From NCBI RefSeq assembly GCF_003313385.1, contig NZ_QMHN01000003.1, positions 62,001-126,000 of the forward strand: 64,000 nucleotides of DNA, given 5' to 3'. The stretch is from Pedobacter chitinilyticus. GTDB lineage: Bacteria > Bacteroidota > Bacteroidia > Sphingobacteriales > Sphingobacteriaceae. This document shows positions 16,214 to 24,609 of this stretch, piece after piece; position 1 is the first letter of the stretch, and each line of letters begins with the position of its first letter. The position numbers and the translations under genes were made by a program. The notes below the pieces were generated by a model. That model had not been told where the DNA came from and searched no databases. It saw only the letters and a program-made list of their open reading frames with translations.

Positions 16214-16243
16214 TTTGATTATTTAACATTTTGTATAAATTTG
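16214..16243 (+). promoter_or_regulatory. Promoter of the trp operon
   Basis: TTTG at 16214-16217 and TAAATTTG at 16236-16243, separated by 18 bases. Transcription would begin near 16250, almost at the ATG of the leader peptide (16251), so the leader mRNA would be nearly leaderless. Confidence 0.7.
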
Positions 16244-16250
16244 CTTTACG

Positions 16251-16328
16251 ATGATTAACAAAATAAACACTTGGCACTGGCATACTAACTCGAAAGAAAG
16301 TTTCGTCAATGACTCGTGCAAAATATAG
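16251..16328 (+). CDS. trpL: trp operon leader peptide
   Basis: A 25-codon ORF placed directly after the promoter with the motif NTWHWHTN: two tryptophan codons at 16272-16274 and 16278-16280 within three codons. It ends at TAG 16326-16328, before the attenuator hairpin. Position, size and Trp-Trp spacing are those of a classical attenuation leader peptide. Two interleaved histidines are unusual. The gene is too short for standard gene finders. Confidence 0.75.
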   Translation: MINKINTWHWHTNSKESFVNDSCKI

Positions 16329-16395
16329 TTTATCAACTTAAACCTAAACTTAAACCACATTCAAACCCGACGGAACCACACGTCGGGTTTTTTAT
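16291..16395 (+). promoter_or_regulatory. Tryptophan attenuator (alternative RNA hairpins)
   Basis: Four mutually exclusive segments are visible. Segment 1, CGAAA 16291-16295, pairs with TTTCG in segment 2 (16301-16305). Segment 2, TTTCGTC 16301-16307, can instead pair with GACGGAA 16369-16375 in segment 3 (7 bp, one G-U). Segment 3, AAACCCGACG 16363-16372, pairs perfectly with segment 4, CGTCGGGTTT 16381-16390, and T-rich sequence follows: a terminator ending 11 bases before trpE. A ribosome stalled at the Trp codons (16272-16280) would cover segment 1 and free the 2:3 antiterminator; one at the stop codon would cover segment 2 and allow termination. The pairing is seen in the sequence; the mechanism is inferred from enterobacterial trp attenuation. 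Confidence 0.75.
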
Positions 16396-16406
16396 TTTAT
16401 AAAAAA

Positions 16407-17810
16407 ATGAACACATATCAGATACATACTTACAATAAGAAAAGATTAGCCGATACGACAACACCTGTTAGCATCTATCTTCGTTTGAGAGATGTTTTCA
16501 CCAACACCATCTTGCTGGAAAGCTCCGATTACCATAGTCGAGAAAATGCAACCAGCTACGTTTGTGCCGAGCCTGTGGCGGGTTTTGTGGTTAAAGACGG
16601 AACCCTTAGCATCAGCTATCCTGATGGGAAAATAGAAACAAAGCAAGACTTTGTGCTTTCCAATGAAATCACTGCATTTAAAAACAAGTTCAAGCAAATT
16701 AATGCACCAGAATCAAAACACATTTCAAGTGGTTTGTTTGGTTACTTCACTTGGAACTGTGTTCAATATTTTGAGGATATCAAATTTTCATCGGCTACGC
16801 CCGAAGAAGATAAAATTCCAGAAATGCAATATCACATCTATAGGTACATTATTGCCATAGACCATTTCAAAAACGAAATCACTTTGTTCAAAAACACCTT
16901 TAACAATGATGAAGATGAAGACTTGAGCAAGATGGAATACATTATCCAGAATAAAAATTTCCCTGAATATGGCTTTAGCACTAACGGAGCCGAAAGTTCC
17001 AACCTTACCGATCAGGACTTTGTTGATACGGTGGAGAAACTTAAAAAGCACATTTACCGTGGCGATGTTTTTCAGATTGTACCCTCAAGGGCTTTTACAC
17101 AAGGCTTTTTAGGAGATGAATTTAACGTGTATCGTTGCCTTCGCTCTATCAATCCCTCTCCATATTTGTTTTATTTTGATTATGGTAGTTTCAAGTTGTT
17201 TGGTTCATCGCCAGAAGCTCAAATCACCATCAAAAACGAAACGGCTAACATATTTCCCATTGCAGGGACTTTCAAACGTAGTGGTAACGATGAAGAAGAT
17301 GCAAAAATTGCCAAAGCCTTAGAAAATGACCCTAAGGAAAGTGCGGAACATGTAATGCTGGTTGATTTAGCCCGTAATGACTTAAGCCGTCATTGCCAGC
17401 AAGTGGAAGTAAAATCCTTTAAAGAGGTACAATACTACTCGCACTTGATCCACTTGGTATCCAAAGTAAGTGGGAAACTTCAACAAAAAGATAGTGCTTT
17501 CAAAGTGGTGGCAGATACCTATCCCGCTGGGACGTTAAGTGGTGCTCCAAAATACAGGGCCATGCAACTGATCGATGAAAATGAAAACTTGGGCCGTAAT
17601 TTTTACGCTGGGGCTATCGGCTACATGGGCTTTAACGATGATTTTAACCATGCCATCATGATTAGAACGTTCATGAGCAAGAATAACAAGCTTTATTATC
17701 GAGCGGGTGCTGGAATTGTAGCCGATTCGGTTGCTGAAACCGAACTTAACGAAGTAAACAACAAAATAGCGGCATTGCGTAAAGCAATAGAAATGGCTGC
17801 TGGGATTTAA
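16407..17810 (+). CDS. trpE: Anthranilate synthase component I
   Basis: A 467-aa enzyme converting chorismate to anthranilate with TrpG, the first committed step to tryptophan. The N-terminal LLESSD motif (near residue 36) is the tryptophan feedback-binding element. The C-terminal chorismate-binding domain shows IFPIAGTFKRSG, LVDLARNDLSRHC, YPAGTLSGAPKYRAM and the FYAGAIGYMGF block. The start follows the attenuator by about 11 bases without an obvious Shine-Dalgarno, normal for this phylum. It is the first structural gene of the trp segment. Confidence 0.95.
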   Translation: MNTYQIHTYNKKRLADTTTPVSIYLRLRDVFTNTILLESSDYHSRENATSYVCAEPVAGFVVKDGTLSISYPDGKIETKQDFVLSNEITAFKNKFKQINAPESKHISSGLFGYFTWNCVQYFEDIKFSSATPEEDKIPEMQYHIYRYIIAIDHFKNEITLFKNTFNNDEDEDLSKMEYIIQNKNFPEYGFSTNGAESSNLTDQDFVDTVEKLKKHIYRGDVFQIVPSRAFTQGFLGDEFNVYRCLRSINPSPYLFYFDYGSFKLFGSSPEAQITIKNETANIFPIAGTFKRSGNDEEDAKIAKALENDPKESAEHVMLVDLARNDLSRHCQQVEVKSFKEVQYYSHLIHLVSKVSGKLQQKDSAFKVVADTYPAGTLSGAPKYRAMQLIDENENLGRNFYAGAIGYMGFNDDFNHAIMIRTFMSKNNKLYYRAGAGIVADSVAETELNEVNNKIAALRKAIEMAAGI

Positions 17811-17839
17811 GATTTTTGATTGACGAATTACGATTGACA

Positions 17840-18424
17840 ATGAACGAGCATAAAAATATAGTTTTAGTAATAGATAACTACGACAGTTTCACCTATAACT
17901 TGGTGCATTTGATTAATGAATTAGGTTATGAAACCGAAGTATGGAGAAATGACAAATTCGAACTTTCGGATGTTGCCAGGTATGATAAAATCTTACTTTC
18001 ACCTGGACCAGGTATTCCAGAAGAAGCAGGTTTACTACTAGATGTCATTAAAACTTACGCTCCTACAAAAAGTATCATGGGCGTGTGTTTGGGGCAACAA
18101 GCCATTGCTGAAGCTTTTGGCGGCAGCTTACTGAACTTAGGCAGACCTATGCACGGCATTGCCACTCCGGTAAGTAAAACAGTTGACGATGAATTGCTTT
18201 TCAAAGACATTGCCGTTCCATTTGAAGTGGGTCGTTACCATAGTTGGGTAGTTGACCCTAGTAGTTTACCTGAAAGCTTAACCATTACATCCGTAGATAA
18301 CGAAGGCCAAATTATGTCGCTGCGACATAAAGAACTTGACATTTGCGGCGTACAGTTTCACCCTGAAAGTGTATTGACCCCAGCAGGCAAGCAGATGATG
18401 AAGAACTGGTTGGAAGGGAGTTAA
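17840..18424 (+). CDS. trpG: Anthranilate synthase component II (glutamine amidotransferase)
   Basis: A 194-aa class I glutamine amidotransferase that supplies ammonia to TrpE. It shows VIDNYDSFTYNL at the N-terminus, LLSPGPGIPEEAG, the nucleophile Cys in GVCLGQQAIAEAFGG, and the His-Glu pair in GVQFHPESVLTPAG. I chose ATG 17840; an in-frame TTG at 17816 would only add a short unrelated segment. It lies 29 bases after trpE in the same operon. Confidence 0.95.
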   Translation: MNEHKNIVLVIDNYDSFTYNLVHLINELGYETEVWRNDKFELSDVARYDKILLSPGPGIPEEAGLLLDVIKTYAPTKSIMGVCLGQQAIAEAFGGSLLNLGRPMHGIATPVSKTVDDELLFKDIAVPFEVGRYHSWVVDPSSLPESLTITSVDNEGQIMSLRHKELDICGVQFHPESVLTPAGKQMMKNWLEGS

Positions 18425-18476
18425 AAGTCAAAATTAAAAAATAAAAAAGCAAAAGGACTAGAAGAATAAATCATAT

Positions 18477-18513
18477 CGTCACCTAAGATTGCTTCACGAC
18501 ATTCGCAATGACG
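18477..18513. repeat. R1 short element between trpG and trpC
   Basis: CGTCA at 18477-18481 and TGACG at 18509-18513 bound an imperfect palindrome with AAGATTGCTTCACGACATTCGC in between. It lies exactly where trpD is normally found. The in-frame ATG at 18508 for trpC lies inside it, which argues for the downstream ATG. Confidence 0.6.
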
Positions 18514-18528
18514 GCCGAAATAAAAAAC

Positions 18529-19317
18529 ATGAGCCAAAATATTTTAGACAAAATCGTTCTACGAAAACAAGAAGAAATTATACTTGCCAAACAACAAACA
18601 AGTGTAAAAGAGTTAGAAAATAGCCCTGCATTTGGACGAACCCCCTACCGTTTTAAGGATTTTTTACTCGCTACCGATAGAACAGGTATTATTGCCGAAT
18701 TCAAAAAGCAGTCGCCCTCAAAAGGAGTGATTAACGGCAATGCCGACGTTAAGGAAATTACCAAAGCTTACAATGCGGCGGGCGCTTCAGCACTTTCCGT
18801 ACTCACAGATACTGATTTCTTTGGCGGTAAAAAGGAAGATCTAATCCAAGCACGTAGCGTAAATGAAATTCCCATTTTAAGGAAGGATTTCATGATTGAC
18901 GAGTATCAAATTTTAGAAGCCAAAGCTTGGGGAGCCGACATTATTTTACTAATAGCTTCTATTCTAAGTCCGCAGCAAATTATGGATTTGGGTAAGCTTG
19001 CTCAAAGTTTGGGATTGAATGTATTATTGGAAGTACATGATCTAGCAGAGCTGGAACGCAGTATTTGTCCGCACTTAGATGCTATTGGGGTAAACAATAG
19101 GAACCTTGGCGATTTTACGGTGAATATTCAAACTTCTTTTGATTTAGTGGACAAAATCCCTAATGAGTTTTTAAAGATTTCGGAGAGCGCTATTAGCCAT
19201 CCGCAAACCATTAAAGAGCTGAAACAGGCAGGTTTTCAAGGTTTCCTAATTGGTGAGAACTTCATGAAAACTGCAAACCCTGGCCTGGCGATGAAAGAAT
19301 TTGTTGGGGAGTTGTAA
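18529..19317 (+). CDS. trpC: Indole-3-glycerol phosphate synthase
   Basis: A 262-aa TIM-barrel enzyme closing the indole ring of indole-3-glycerol phosphate. Family motifs in order are: EFKKQSPSKGVI, SVLTDTDFFGG, PILRKDFMIDEYQ (catalytic Lys), LLEVHDLAELE, AIGVNNRNL and KISESAISHP. ATG 18529 (MSQNILDKIV) fits homologue N-termini; the upstream ATG 18508 lies in a repeat. It follows trpG directly, without trpD, and no trpF, trpB or trpA follows; the next gene is on the other strand. Confidence 0.93.
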   Translation: MSQNILDKIVLRKQEEIILAKQQTSVKELENSPAFGRTPYRFKDFLLATDRTGIIAEFKKQSPSKGVINGNADVKEITKAYNAAGASALSVLTDTDFFGGKKEDLIQARSVNEIPILRKDFMIDEYQILEAKAWGADIILLIASILSPQQIMDLGKLAQSLGLNVLLEVHDLAELERSICPHLDAIGVNNRNLGDFTVNIQTSFDLVDKIPNEFLKISESAISHPQTIKELKQAGFQGFLIGENFMKTANPGLAMKEFVGEL

Positions 19318-19327
19318 TATTTTCTTT

Positions 19328-19403
19328 TCGTCGATAGGAGAAATCTAGCAAGACGCATATACAATTTGCTAGATTTCTCTTCATTACATTCATCGAAATG
19401 ACG
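19328..19403. repeat. R1 palindromic element downstream of trpC
   Basis: The inner arms AGAAATCTAGCAA and TTGCTAGATTTCT pair perfectly, and the ends TTCGTCGAT and ATCGAAATGACG are near-inverted. It is similar in plan to the element at 43314-43403 and could act as a transcription terminator for trpC. Confidence 0.65.
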
Positions 19404-19477
19404 GTGCTATTTTACTCGTTTGCAAGGCAACTAGCCATTAACAACTAGTTCCTGGCTACTAATCCCTAGCTCCTAGT

Positions 19478-20137
19478 TTAACTATCAAACTTCACACACT
19501 CCTTTAATTGTTTTTCGGTGTAAGCCAGCTTGTATTGCTTCAACACGTCATCAGGTACGCCGTTCCATTGGTTTGGGGAATTTCCTGCATAGCCAATATC
19601 AGCCACACCCATTTCCGAAGTATAAAAACCCGATGCTACCAAATTGCGCATGCGATTAAAAAACGCAACGCCTTGGCTCATTTCAGGTTTTGCTTTGTTA
19701 GGATAAGCAATCATATCTACCAGCTCAATCTGCTGTTTGTCACTACACTCCCTAAATGGTTTGCCAAAACGGTTTAAGCACTGCAAATCCAACCAACGCA
19801 AACCGCCACGCATCGGAATTTGATGCTGAGGCATATCCTTCACAATAAACTCAATAAACTCAGGAACCTTAGCCTCCGATGCACTTCCACTCACCTCATC
19901 CTTCGGAATAATAATATCCGACAAAATGGTAATGGTGGTCATCTCCTCTTTGCTAAAAAAGTTTTCTTGTGCTAAAAGCTCCTTCTCTCTTGCTAATTCT
20001 TCTTTCGCCCGGTCGTAGGTAAACTCTGGATCCTTTACAACTACTTCCTTTTCTTCCTTAGGCTTACAACCGCTTACTAAAGCCGTACCCGAAATGGCAC
20101 CAACACCTAATAATTTTAATGTTTCTCTCCTGTTCAT
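19478..20137 (-). CDS. Gluconate 2-dehydrogenase subunit 3-like protein
   Basis: A 219-aa protein with an N-terminal twin-arginine-like start (MNRRETLKLLGVGAISGTA) that runs into a lipobox (LVSGCKP), so it is exported and possibly lipidated. The body (FFSKEEMTTITILSDIIIPKD, GLRWLDLQCLNRFGKPF) fits the small subunit that accompanies GMC-type membrane dehydrogenases and assists FAD-subunit export. The start lies 2 bases after the stop of the GMC gene, so the two are co-transcribed. Confidence 0.85.
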   Translation of the reverse strand: MNRRETLKLLGVGAISGTALVSGCKPKEEKEVVVKDPEFTYDRAKEELAREKELLAQENFFSKEEMTTITILSDIIIPKDEVSGSASEAKVPEFIEFIVKDMPQHQIPMRGGLRWLDLQCLNRFGKPFRECSDKQQIELVDMIAYPNKAKPEMSQGVAFFNRMRNLVASGFYTSEMGVADIGYAGNSPNQWNGVPDDVLKQYKLAYTEKQLKECVKFDS

Positions 20138-20139
20138 GG

Positions 20140-21873
20140 TTATAAGTTTTGTTTTTTCATTTCAGAAATAATGTATTCACTAGCCCTCATCGAAAGCGCT
20201 AAAATGGTCCAAGTAATATTTTTATCTGCTTGCGAAGTAAAAGCAGCGCCATCTACCACAAACAGATTTTTGCAATCATGAGCTTGATTATATTTATTCA
20301 ACGCCGAAGTTTTAGGATCATTCCCCATACGGGCCGTTCCCGCTTCGTGAATAATCTTTCCAGGCGACTCCAAACCATAATTGTTCTCTTTATTATAATC
20401 ACCCCCCCAAGTCACAATAGCGCCCATGTTATGCATCATTTCATCAAAAGTTTCCTTCATGTGCTTGGCTTGCAAAATTTCATGCTCGCTCCATTTCACA
20501 TTAAATTTCAATACTGGAATACCATATCGATCCACTACATTAGGATCAATTTCACAACGATTATCGTATAAAGGAATAGCCTCTCCACGACCAGCCATGC
20601 CCACTCCAGCACCGTAGAAATAACGATAATCTTCTTTCAGCGATTTACCATAACCACCTGCTTCTTTTTGCTCACCTCTAACCGCAAATTTCCCATTCAT
20701 TCCTTCAATACCACCACCAAAACCGTAGGCAGGTTGGCCCATACCACCCCAGTACTCAATATGGTAACCACGAGGAAAATCCAATTTCTTATTGTCTAAC
20801 CACCATGGCGAATAAATGTGCATACCACCAACACCATCTTCGTTATACCTTTTTCGATCAAAAAGCTGAGGAAGCACCCCACCCATTGCCGCTCCGGTAG
20901 AGTCATGTAAATAACGACCAACCACATCACTATTGTTTGCCAAGCCATTGGGATGACGTTTCGACTTAGAGTTCAGCAACAACCTCGACGATTCACAAGC
21001 ACTGGCAGCCAATATTACGGTACGACCAGTTACCTGATACTCCATCATATCATCTTTATTGATGTACGAAATGCCAGTGGCCAAACCTTCCGCATTAGTG
21101 ATCACTTCTCTGGCCATGGCATTAGCTACAATATCAACATTGCCAGTAGCCAAAGCAGGATAAATAAGCACGTTGGTCGAAGAAAAATCGGCCTTTGCCA
21201 TGCTACAGTTTCTATTACACTGCCCACAGTAAAAGCAAACGCCACGTTCGTCGTTAATTTTTTGAGTAAGAATAGACAACCTCGAAGGGATAACCTTTAC
21301 CCCCGAAACTGCTGCCCCTTTTTGGATGAAAAGTTCGTGTAAGCGCGGCTTTGGAGGCGGCAAAAAGAAACCATCGGGATGGTCTTCCAAGCCTTCATTA
21401 GTCCCAAAAATTCCGATTAATTTATCAACCTTATCATAAAACGGTTTAATATCGTCATAGCTGATGGGCCAATTTTCTCCCAATCCGTCAATATCTTTTC
21501 TCTTAAAATCTTTAGGGCCAAAACGTAAAGAAATACGGCCCCAGTGGTTGGTTCTACCCCCAAGCATCCTAGCTCTCCACCAATCCCACTCCGTTCCAGG
21601 CTCCTTGGTGTAGGGTTCTCCTTCCACATCCCAACCATAGTAACAAGCATCAAAATCGCCAAAAGGACGGAATTTTGTACTCGCTCCCCTACGCGGCGAC
21701 TCCCAAGGATTTTTTAATTGTGTAATGTTTTTCTGCGGGTCGTACATGGCACCTGCCTCCAAAATACACACCTTTAATCCAGCTTTGGCAAGCGTATACG
21801 CCGCCATACCTCCACCAGCCCCCGAGCCCACAATTACCGCATCATAATGTTTGCTTTGTTTTTTAATTTGCAT
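20140..21873 (-). CDS. GMC-family FAD oxidoreductase
   Basis: A 577-aa sugar/alcohol dehydrogenase large subunit. The FAD-binding motif AVIVGSGAGGGMAAYTLAKAG is at the N-terminus, HEAGTARMG near residue 511, and the C-terminal FAD segment is LFVVDGAAFTSQADKNITWT. A cysteine group CFYCGQCNRNC near residue 215 resembles the Fe-S-binding insert of FAD-dependent glucose/fructose dehydrogenases. It has no signal peptide of its own and is probably exported with the twin-arginine-like partner 2 bases downstream. No cytochrome c subunit is adjacent, so the electron acceptor is unclear. The substrate is unknown. Confidence 0.88.
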   Translation of the reverse strand: MQIKKQSKHYDAVIVGSGAGGGMAAYTLAKAGLKVCILEAGAMYDPQKNITQLKNPWESPRRGASTKFRPFGDFDACYYGWDVEGEPYTKEPGTEWDWWRARMLGGRTNHWGRISLRFGPKDFKRKDIDGLGENWPISYDDIKPFYDKVDKLIGIFGTNEGLEDHPDGFFLPPPKPRLHELFIQKGAAVSGVKVIPSRLSILTQKINDERGVCFYCGQCNRNCSMAKADFSSTNVLIYPALATGNVDIVANAMAREVITNAEGLATGISYINKDDMMEYQVTGRTVILAASACESSRLLLNSKSKRHPNGLANNSDVVGRYLHDSTGAAMGGVLPQLFDRKRYNEDGVGGMHIYSPWWLDNKKLDFPRGYHIEYWGGMGQPAYGFGGGIEGMNGKFAVRGEQKEAGGYGKSLKEDYRYFYGAGVGMAGRGEAIPLYDNRCEIDPNVVDRYGIPVLKFNVKWSEHEILQAKHMKETFDEMMHNMGAIVTWGGDYNKENNYGLESPGKIIHEAGTARMGNDPKTSALNKYNQAHDCKNLFVVDGAAFTSQADKNITWTILALSMRASEYIISEMKKQNL

Positions 21874-21973
21874 AGGTTATAATTAGTTAGCTAGGCTCAA
21901 GTTAATGCATTTTTGTTTGATGTACAATAGCCAAATATTTTAATGGAGAAAATGTACGCCATTACGTCTTGGC

Positions 21974-22050
21974 TACAGCAGCCCCGCTATCCACTACAAG
22001 TCCTCATCCGCTCACGCTCCTTGTGGGCTTTCCGTTCCTATCGGGTTTAA
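21974..22050 (+). repeat. R2 interspersed repeat
   Basis: Begins near GCCCCGCT, contains AGTCCTC and CTTGTGGGCTT, and ends ATCGGGTTTAA. The same skeleton is found at 38174-38260, 40315-40405 and, inverted, 22478-22545. Confidence 0.6.
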
Positions 22051-22119
22051 AATACTTAAACCTGTGCACAACACTTGCCAACTAAACCCTACACCAGCGG
22101 AAATACTTTTTGTTTTACC

Positions 22120-22278
22120 TGTCATTCTGAGCGCAGCGAAGAATCTCATAGCGAAACACAAGACTTTACGCGAATTATGGATATTTTTCATTCAATATCA
22201 GCCGATTAATATATTTGTCATTTAAAATATTGACATAATATCCCTAAAAGCTGATGCTGAAATAAATTCAGCATGACG
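22120..22278. repeat. R1 element, long copy
   Basis: Starts GTCATTCTGAGCGCAGCGAA and ends TTCAGCATGACG, giving inverted termini around an AT-rich core that includes AAGAATCTC. It belongs to the family with CGTCA/TGACG-type ends. Confidence 0.55.
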
Positions 22279-22477
22279 AAACGCCCATTTAACGTCACCT
22301 TGAATGTATTTCAGGGCCTGTCAGACCAAATTTAACACCCAAAACTCACATTACTTTGCATTCTTAGCAGTTCTTTAAAAATCCTTTGTGGTGACAAAAT
22401 ATAGAATTTAGCAGCGAAGAAAAGTAAGAGTTATGCTAAGAACACAAAGTTGGTGTTTTTATACAGGCTTGGGTTAT

Positions 22478-22545
22478 TTAAACCCGACAGCAGCGGATAC
22501 CAGCCTGTGGTTAAGGCCTGCAGGCGTATGAGCGTAAGGCGGGAC
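22478..22545 (-). repeat. R2 interspersed repeat, inverted copy
   Basis: Read on the minus strand it contains CCCGCCTTACGCTCATACGC and ends ATCCGCTGCTGTCGGGTTTA, diverged from but recognisably like the R2 copies at 38174 and 40315. Confidence 0.5.
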
Positions 22546-22680
22546 ATGCACAGATAGCTCCAAAAACATTGCTTTTCTAAAGACAAACCTTAAAATCAAA
22601 ACCAAAAAAGAGTAAAAAATGCATCCAAATCAGGGTATTTACAAAAGGAAGTTTTAACTTCAAACATTAAACTACACATA

Positions 22681-24513
22681 ATGAAGAATTACCTAATCGC
22701 TGCTTTGCTTATGGGCACCTCCATAAGCGTTAAAGCCCAGCAAGAAATCAGCTATGAAGTGAGTTTCCCAAATGTGGTACACCATGAGGCTGAAATTAGC
22801 ATGACCATACCCAACGTGCCCGCAAACGCACCACTGAGAGTTAGATTTGCACGCTCCTCCCCAGGCCGATATGCTACTCACGAATTTGGCAAAAACATTT
22901 ATCATTTAAAAGCTTTTGATGCCAATGGAAAAGCCTTGGCACTTAAACAACCTGCGGGAGATGTTTTCGAGATTGAAAAACCTGCTGGCAAAATTAAAAT
23001 CACTTATACCATTTTTGGCAACTGGATTGACGGTACTTATGCTGGTTTCGACGAGCAACATGCCCACATGAATATTCCAGCTGTTTTTGCTTTCCCTGTA
23101 GGCATGGATAAACGCCCTAGAACCGTAAAGTTCAGCTATCCAAAGCAAGCAGATTGGAAAGTAGCTACGCAGCTAAAATCAATGGGCAACGGTGTTTACT
23201 ACGCCAAAGATTTCCAATATTTTATGGATAGCCCTATCGAAATATCAGCCTTTAAAGAAGCCAGCTGGGAAGTAAAAACCACAGATGGGAAAAACCAAAA
23301 AATCCATTTAATTGCCCATTCCGACGATGATGAAATGACCATTTTCAACTACGCCAACATGATTAAAAAAGTGGTGGATGAGCAAAAAGCCATCTTCGGA
23401 GAGCTTCCTACTTTTGATTATGGCAACTATTATTTTTTACACTGTGTACACCCAAGTTACGCAGGTGATGGCATGGAGCACCGAAACTCGACCGTGATTG
23501 TACAACGCACGCCTAAAATTGCGGGTAACGAAAGCAATTTATTGGGCACTTTTTCGCATGAGTTTTTCCACGCTTGGAATGTAGAACGTTTACGTCCAAA
23601 AACTTTAGAGCCTTTTAATTTCACCCAATCGAACATTAGTGATGAGCTTTGGATTGCCGAGGGTTTTACCCAGTATTATGGCAATTTAACCTTAAAAAGA
23701 TCAGGTTTTAGAACGCTAGAAAATATGCTACGTGTATTTGGCAGCTTGGTAAATTCAGTAAGCAACTCGCCAGGGGCAAAAAATTTCTCGCCAGTACAAG
23801 CCAGCAGATACGCTGTTTTTGCAGACGCAGGCGTGGCCGTTGACCGAACTAATCAGCAAAATATCTTCACCTCATACTATACCTACGGCGCAGCGGTTGC
23901 CTTGGCTTTAGATTTACGCTTAAGGTCCGACTTTAACCTTACTTTGGATAATTATATGCAGGCTTTATGGAAGGCTTATGGCAAAACCGAGATTGCTTAC
24001 AACATCAACGATTTGGAAAAAACCTTAGCCAGCCTTACCAAAAACCCAAGCTTTGCCAACAAGTTTTTTAAAGATTTTGTATATGCAACCAAGAAGGAAG
24101 ATTATGCGTCACTATTGCTAAAAGCAGGATTGGTTTTACGTAAAGAAGCTGCAGGAAAAGCTTACAGCGGTATTGGGCGTCTAGAAGCCAGCGCTACAGG
24201 AAAAATCATTATTCCAGCCACTACGGTAGGTTTACCCGCTTACAATGCAGGACTGGATATTGATGATGTTATTTTAAAAGCCGACGGAGAGGAGATTAAA
24301 ACTGTGAAAGACTTTGAAGCCATCACCGCAAAACACCAACCTGGTGAAACAATTGAGATTGTTTACAGTCGAAAAGGAGTAGAAAGAACAACCAAGCTAA
24401 CCTTCATTGAAAATCCGATGTTGGAATTAGTGACTATTGAAAGTACTGGAGGAACACTAACCGCCGAAATGAAAGCCTTTAGAGAAAAATGGTTGGAAAG
24501 TGCTTTAAAGTAA
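22681..24513 (+). CDS. M61 family peptidase with PDZ domain
   Basis: A 610-aa exported metallopeptidase (signal peptide MKNYLIAALLMGTSISVKA). An N-terminal beta-domain is followed by the zinc motif SHEFFHAWNVERLRP near residue 293 and the third ligand region DELWIAEGFTQYYG. A C-terminal PDZ domain (about 490-580, GLPAYNAGLDIDDVILKADG) ends the protein. The M61 family cleaves N-terminal glycine or alanine residues. It begins a plus-strand series with an M28 and a tricorn-like peptidase, suggesting sequential peptide breakdown in the periplasm. Confidence 0.92.
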   Translation: MKNYLIAALLMGTSISVKAQQEISYEVSFPNVVHHEAEISMTIPNVPANAPLRVRFARSSPGRYATHEFGKNIYHLKAFDANGKALALKQPAGDVFEIEKPAGKIKITYTIFGNWIDGTYAGFDEQHAHMNIPAVFAFPVGMDKRPRTVKFSYPKQADWKVATQLKSMGNGVYYAKDFQYFMDSPIEISAFKEASWEVKTTDGKNQKIHLIAHSDDDEMTIFNYANMIKKVVDEQKAIFGELPTFDYGNYYFLHCVHPSYAGDGMEHRNSTVIVQRTPKIAGNESNLLGTFSHEFFHAWNVERLRPKTLEPFNFTQSNISDELWIAEGFTQYYGNLTLKRSGFRTLENMLRVFGSLVNSVSNSPGAKNFSPVQASRYAVFADAGVAVDRTNQQNIFTSYYTYGAAVALALDLRLRSDFNLTLDNYMQALWKAYGKTEIAYNINDLEKTLASLTKNPSFANKFFKDFVYATKKEDYASLLLKAGLVLRKEAAGKAYSGIGRLEASATGKIIIPATTVGLPAYNAGLDIDDVILKADGEEIKTVKDFEAITAKHQPGETIEIVYSRKGVERTTKLTFIENPMLELVTIESTGGTLTAEMKAFREKWLESALK

Positions 24514-24609
24514 CCAGGAATTAGTAGCGGGCGATTAACACAAACTAGAAACCTAAACAACCAAAAACGAACTAACTAAAAAAATTAGCTAATCATATTA
24601 ACCATAAAA

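Larger units (their letters stand above)
21874..22680. other. Gene-free region packed with repeats
   Basis: About 800 bases without a credible gene. It holds an R2 element (21974-22050), a large R1 element (22120-22278), an inverted R2 element (22478-22545), and a stretch near 22350-22460 where TTTGCATTCTTAGCAG faces CTAAGAACACAAAG. The last 100 bases presumably contain the M61 peptidase promoter, but I see no clear TAnnTTTG box. Confidence 0.6.

Noticed and set aside
17816-17839. TTG start for trpG
   Set aside because: The ATG at 17840 matches the conserved N-terminus of TrpG.
18508-18528. Upstream ATG for trpC
   Set aside because: It lies within an R1 repeat and adds residues not seen in the family.
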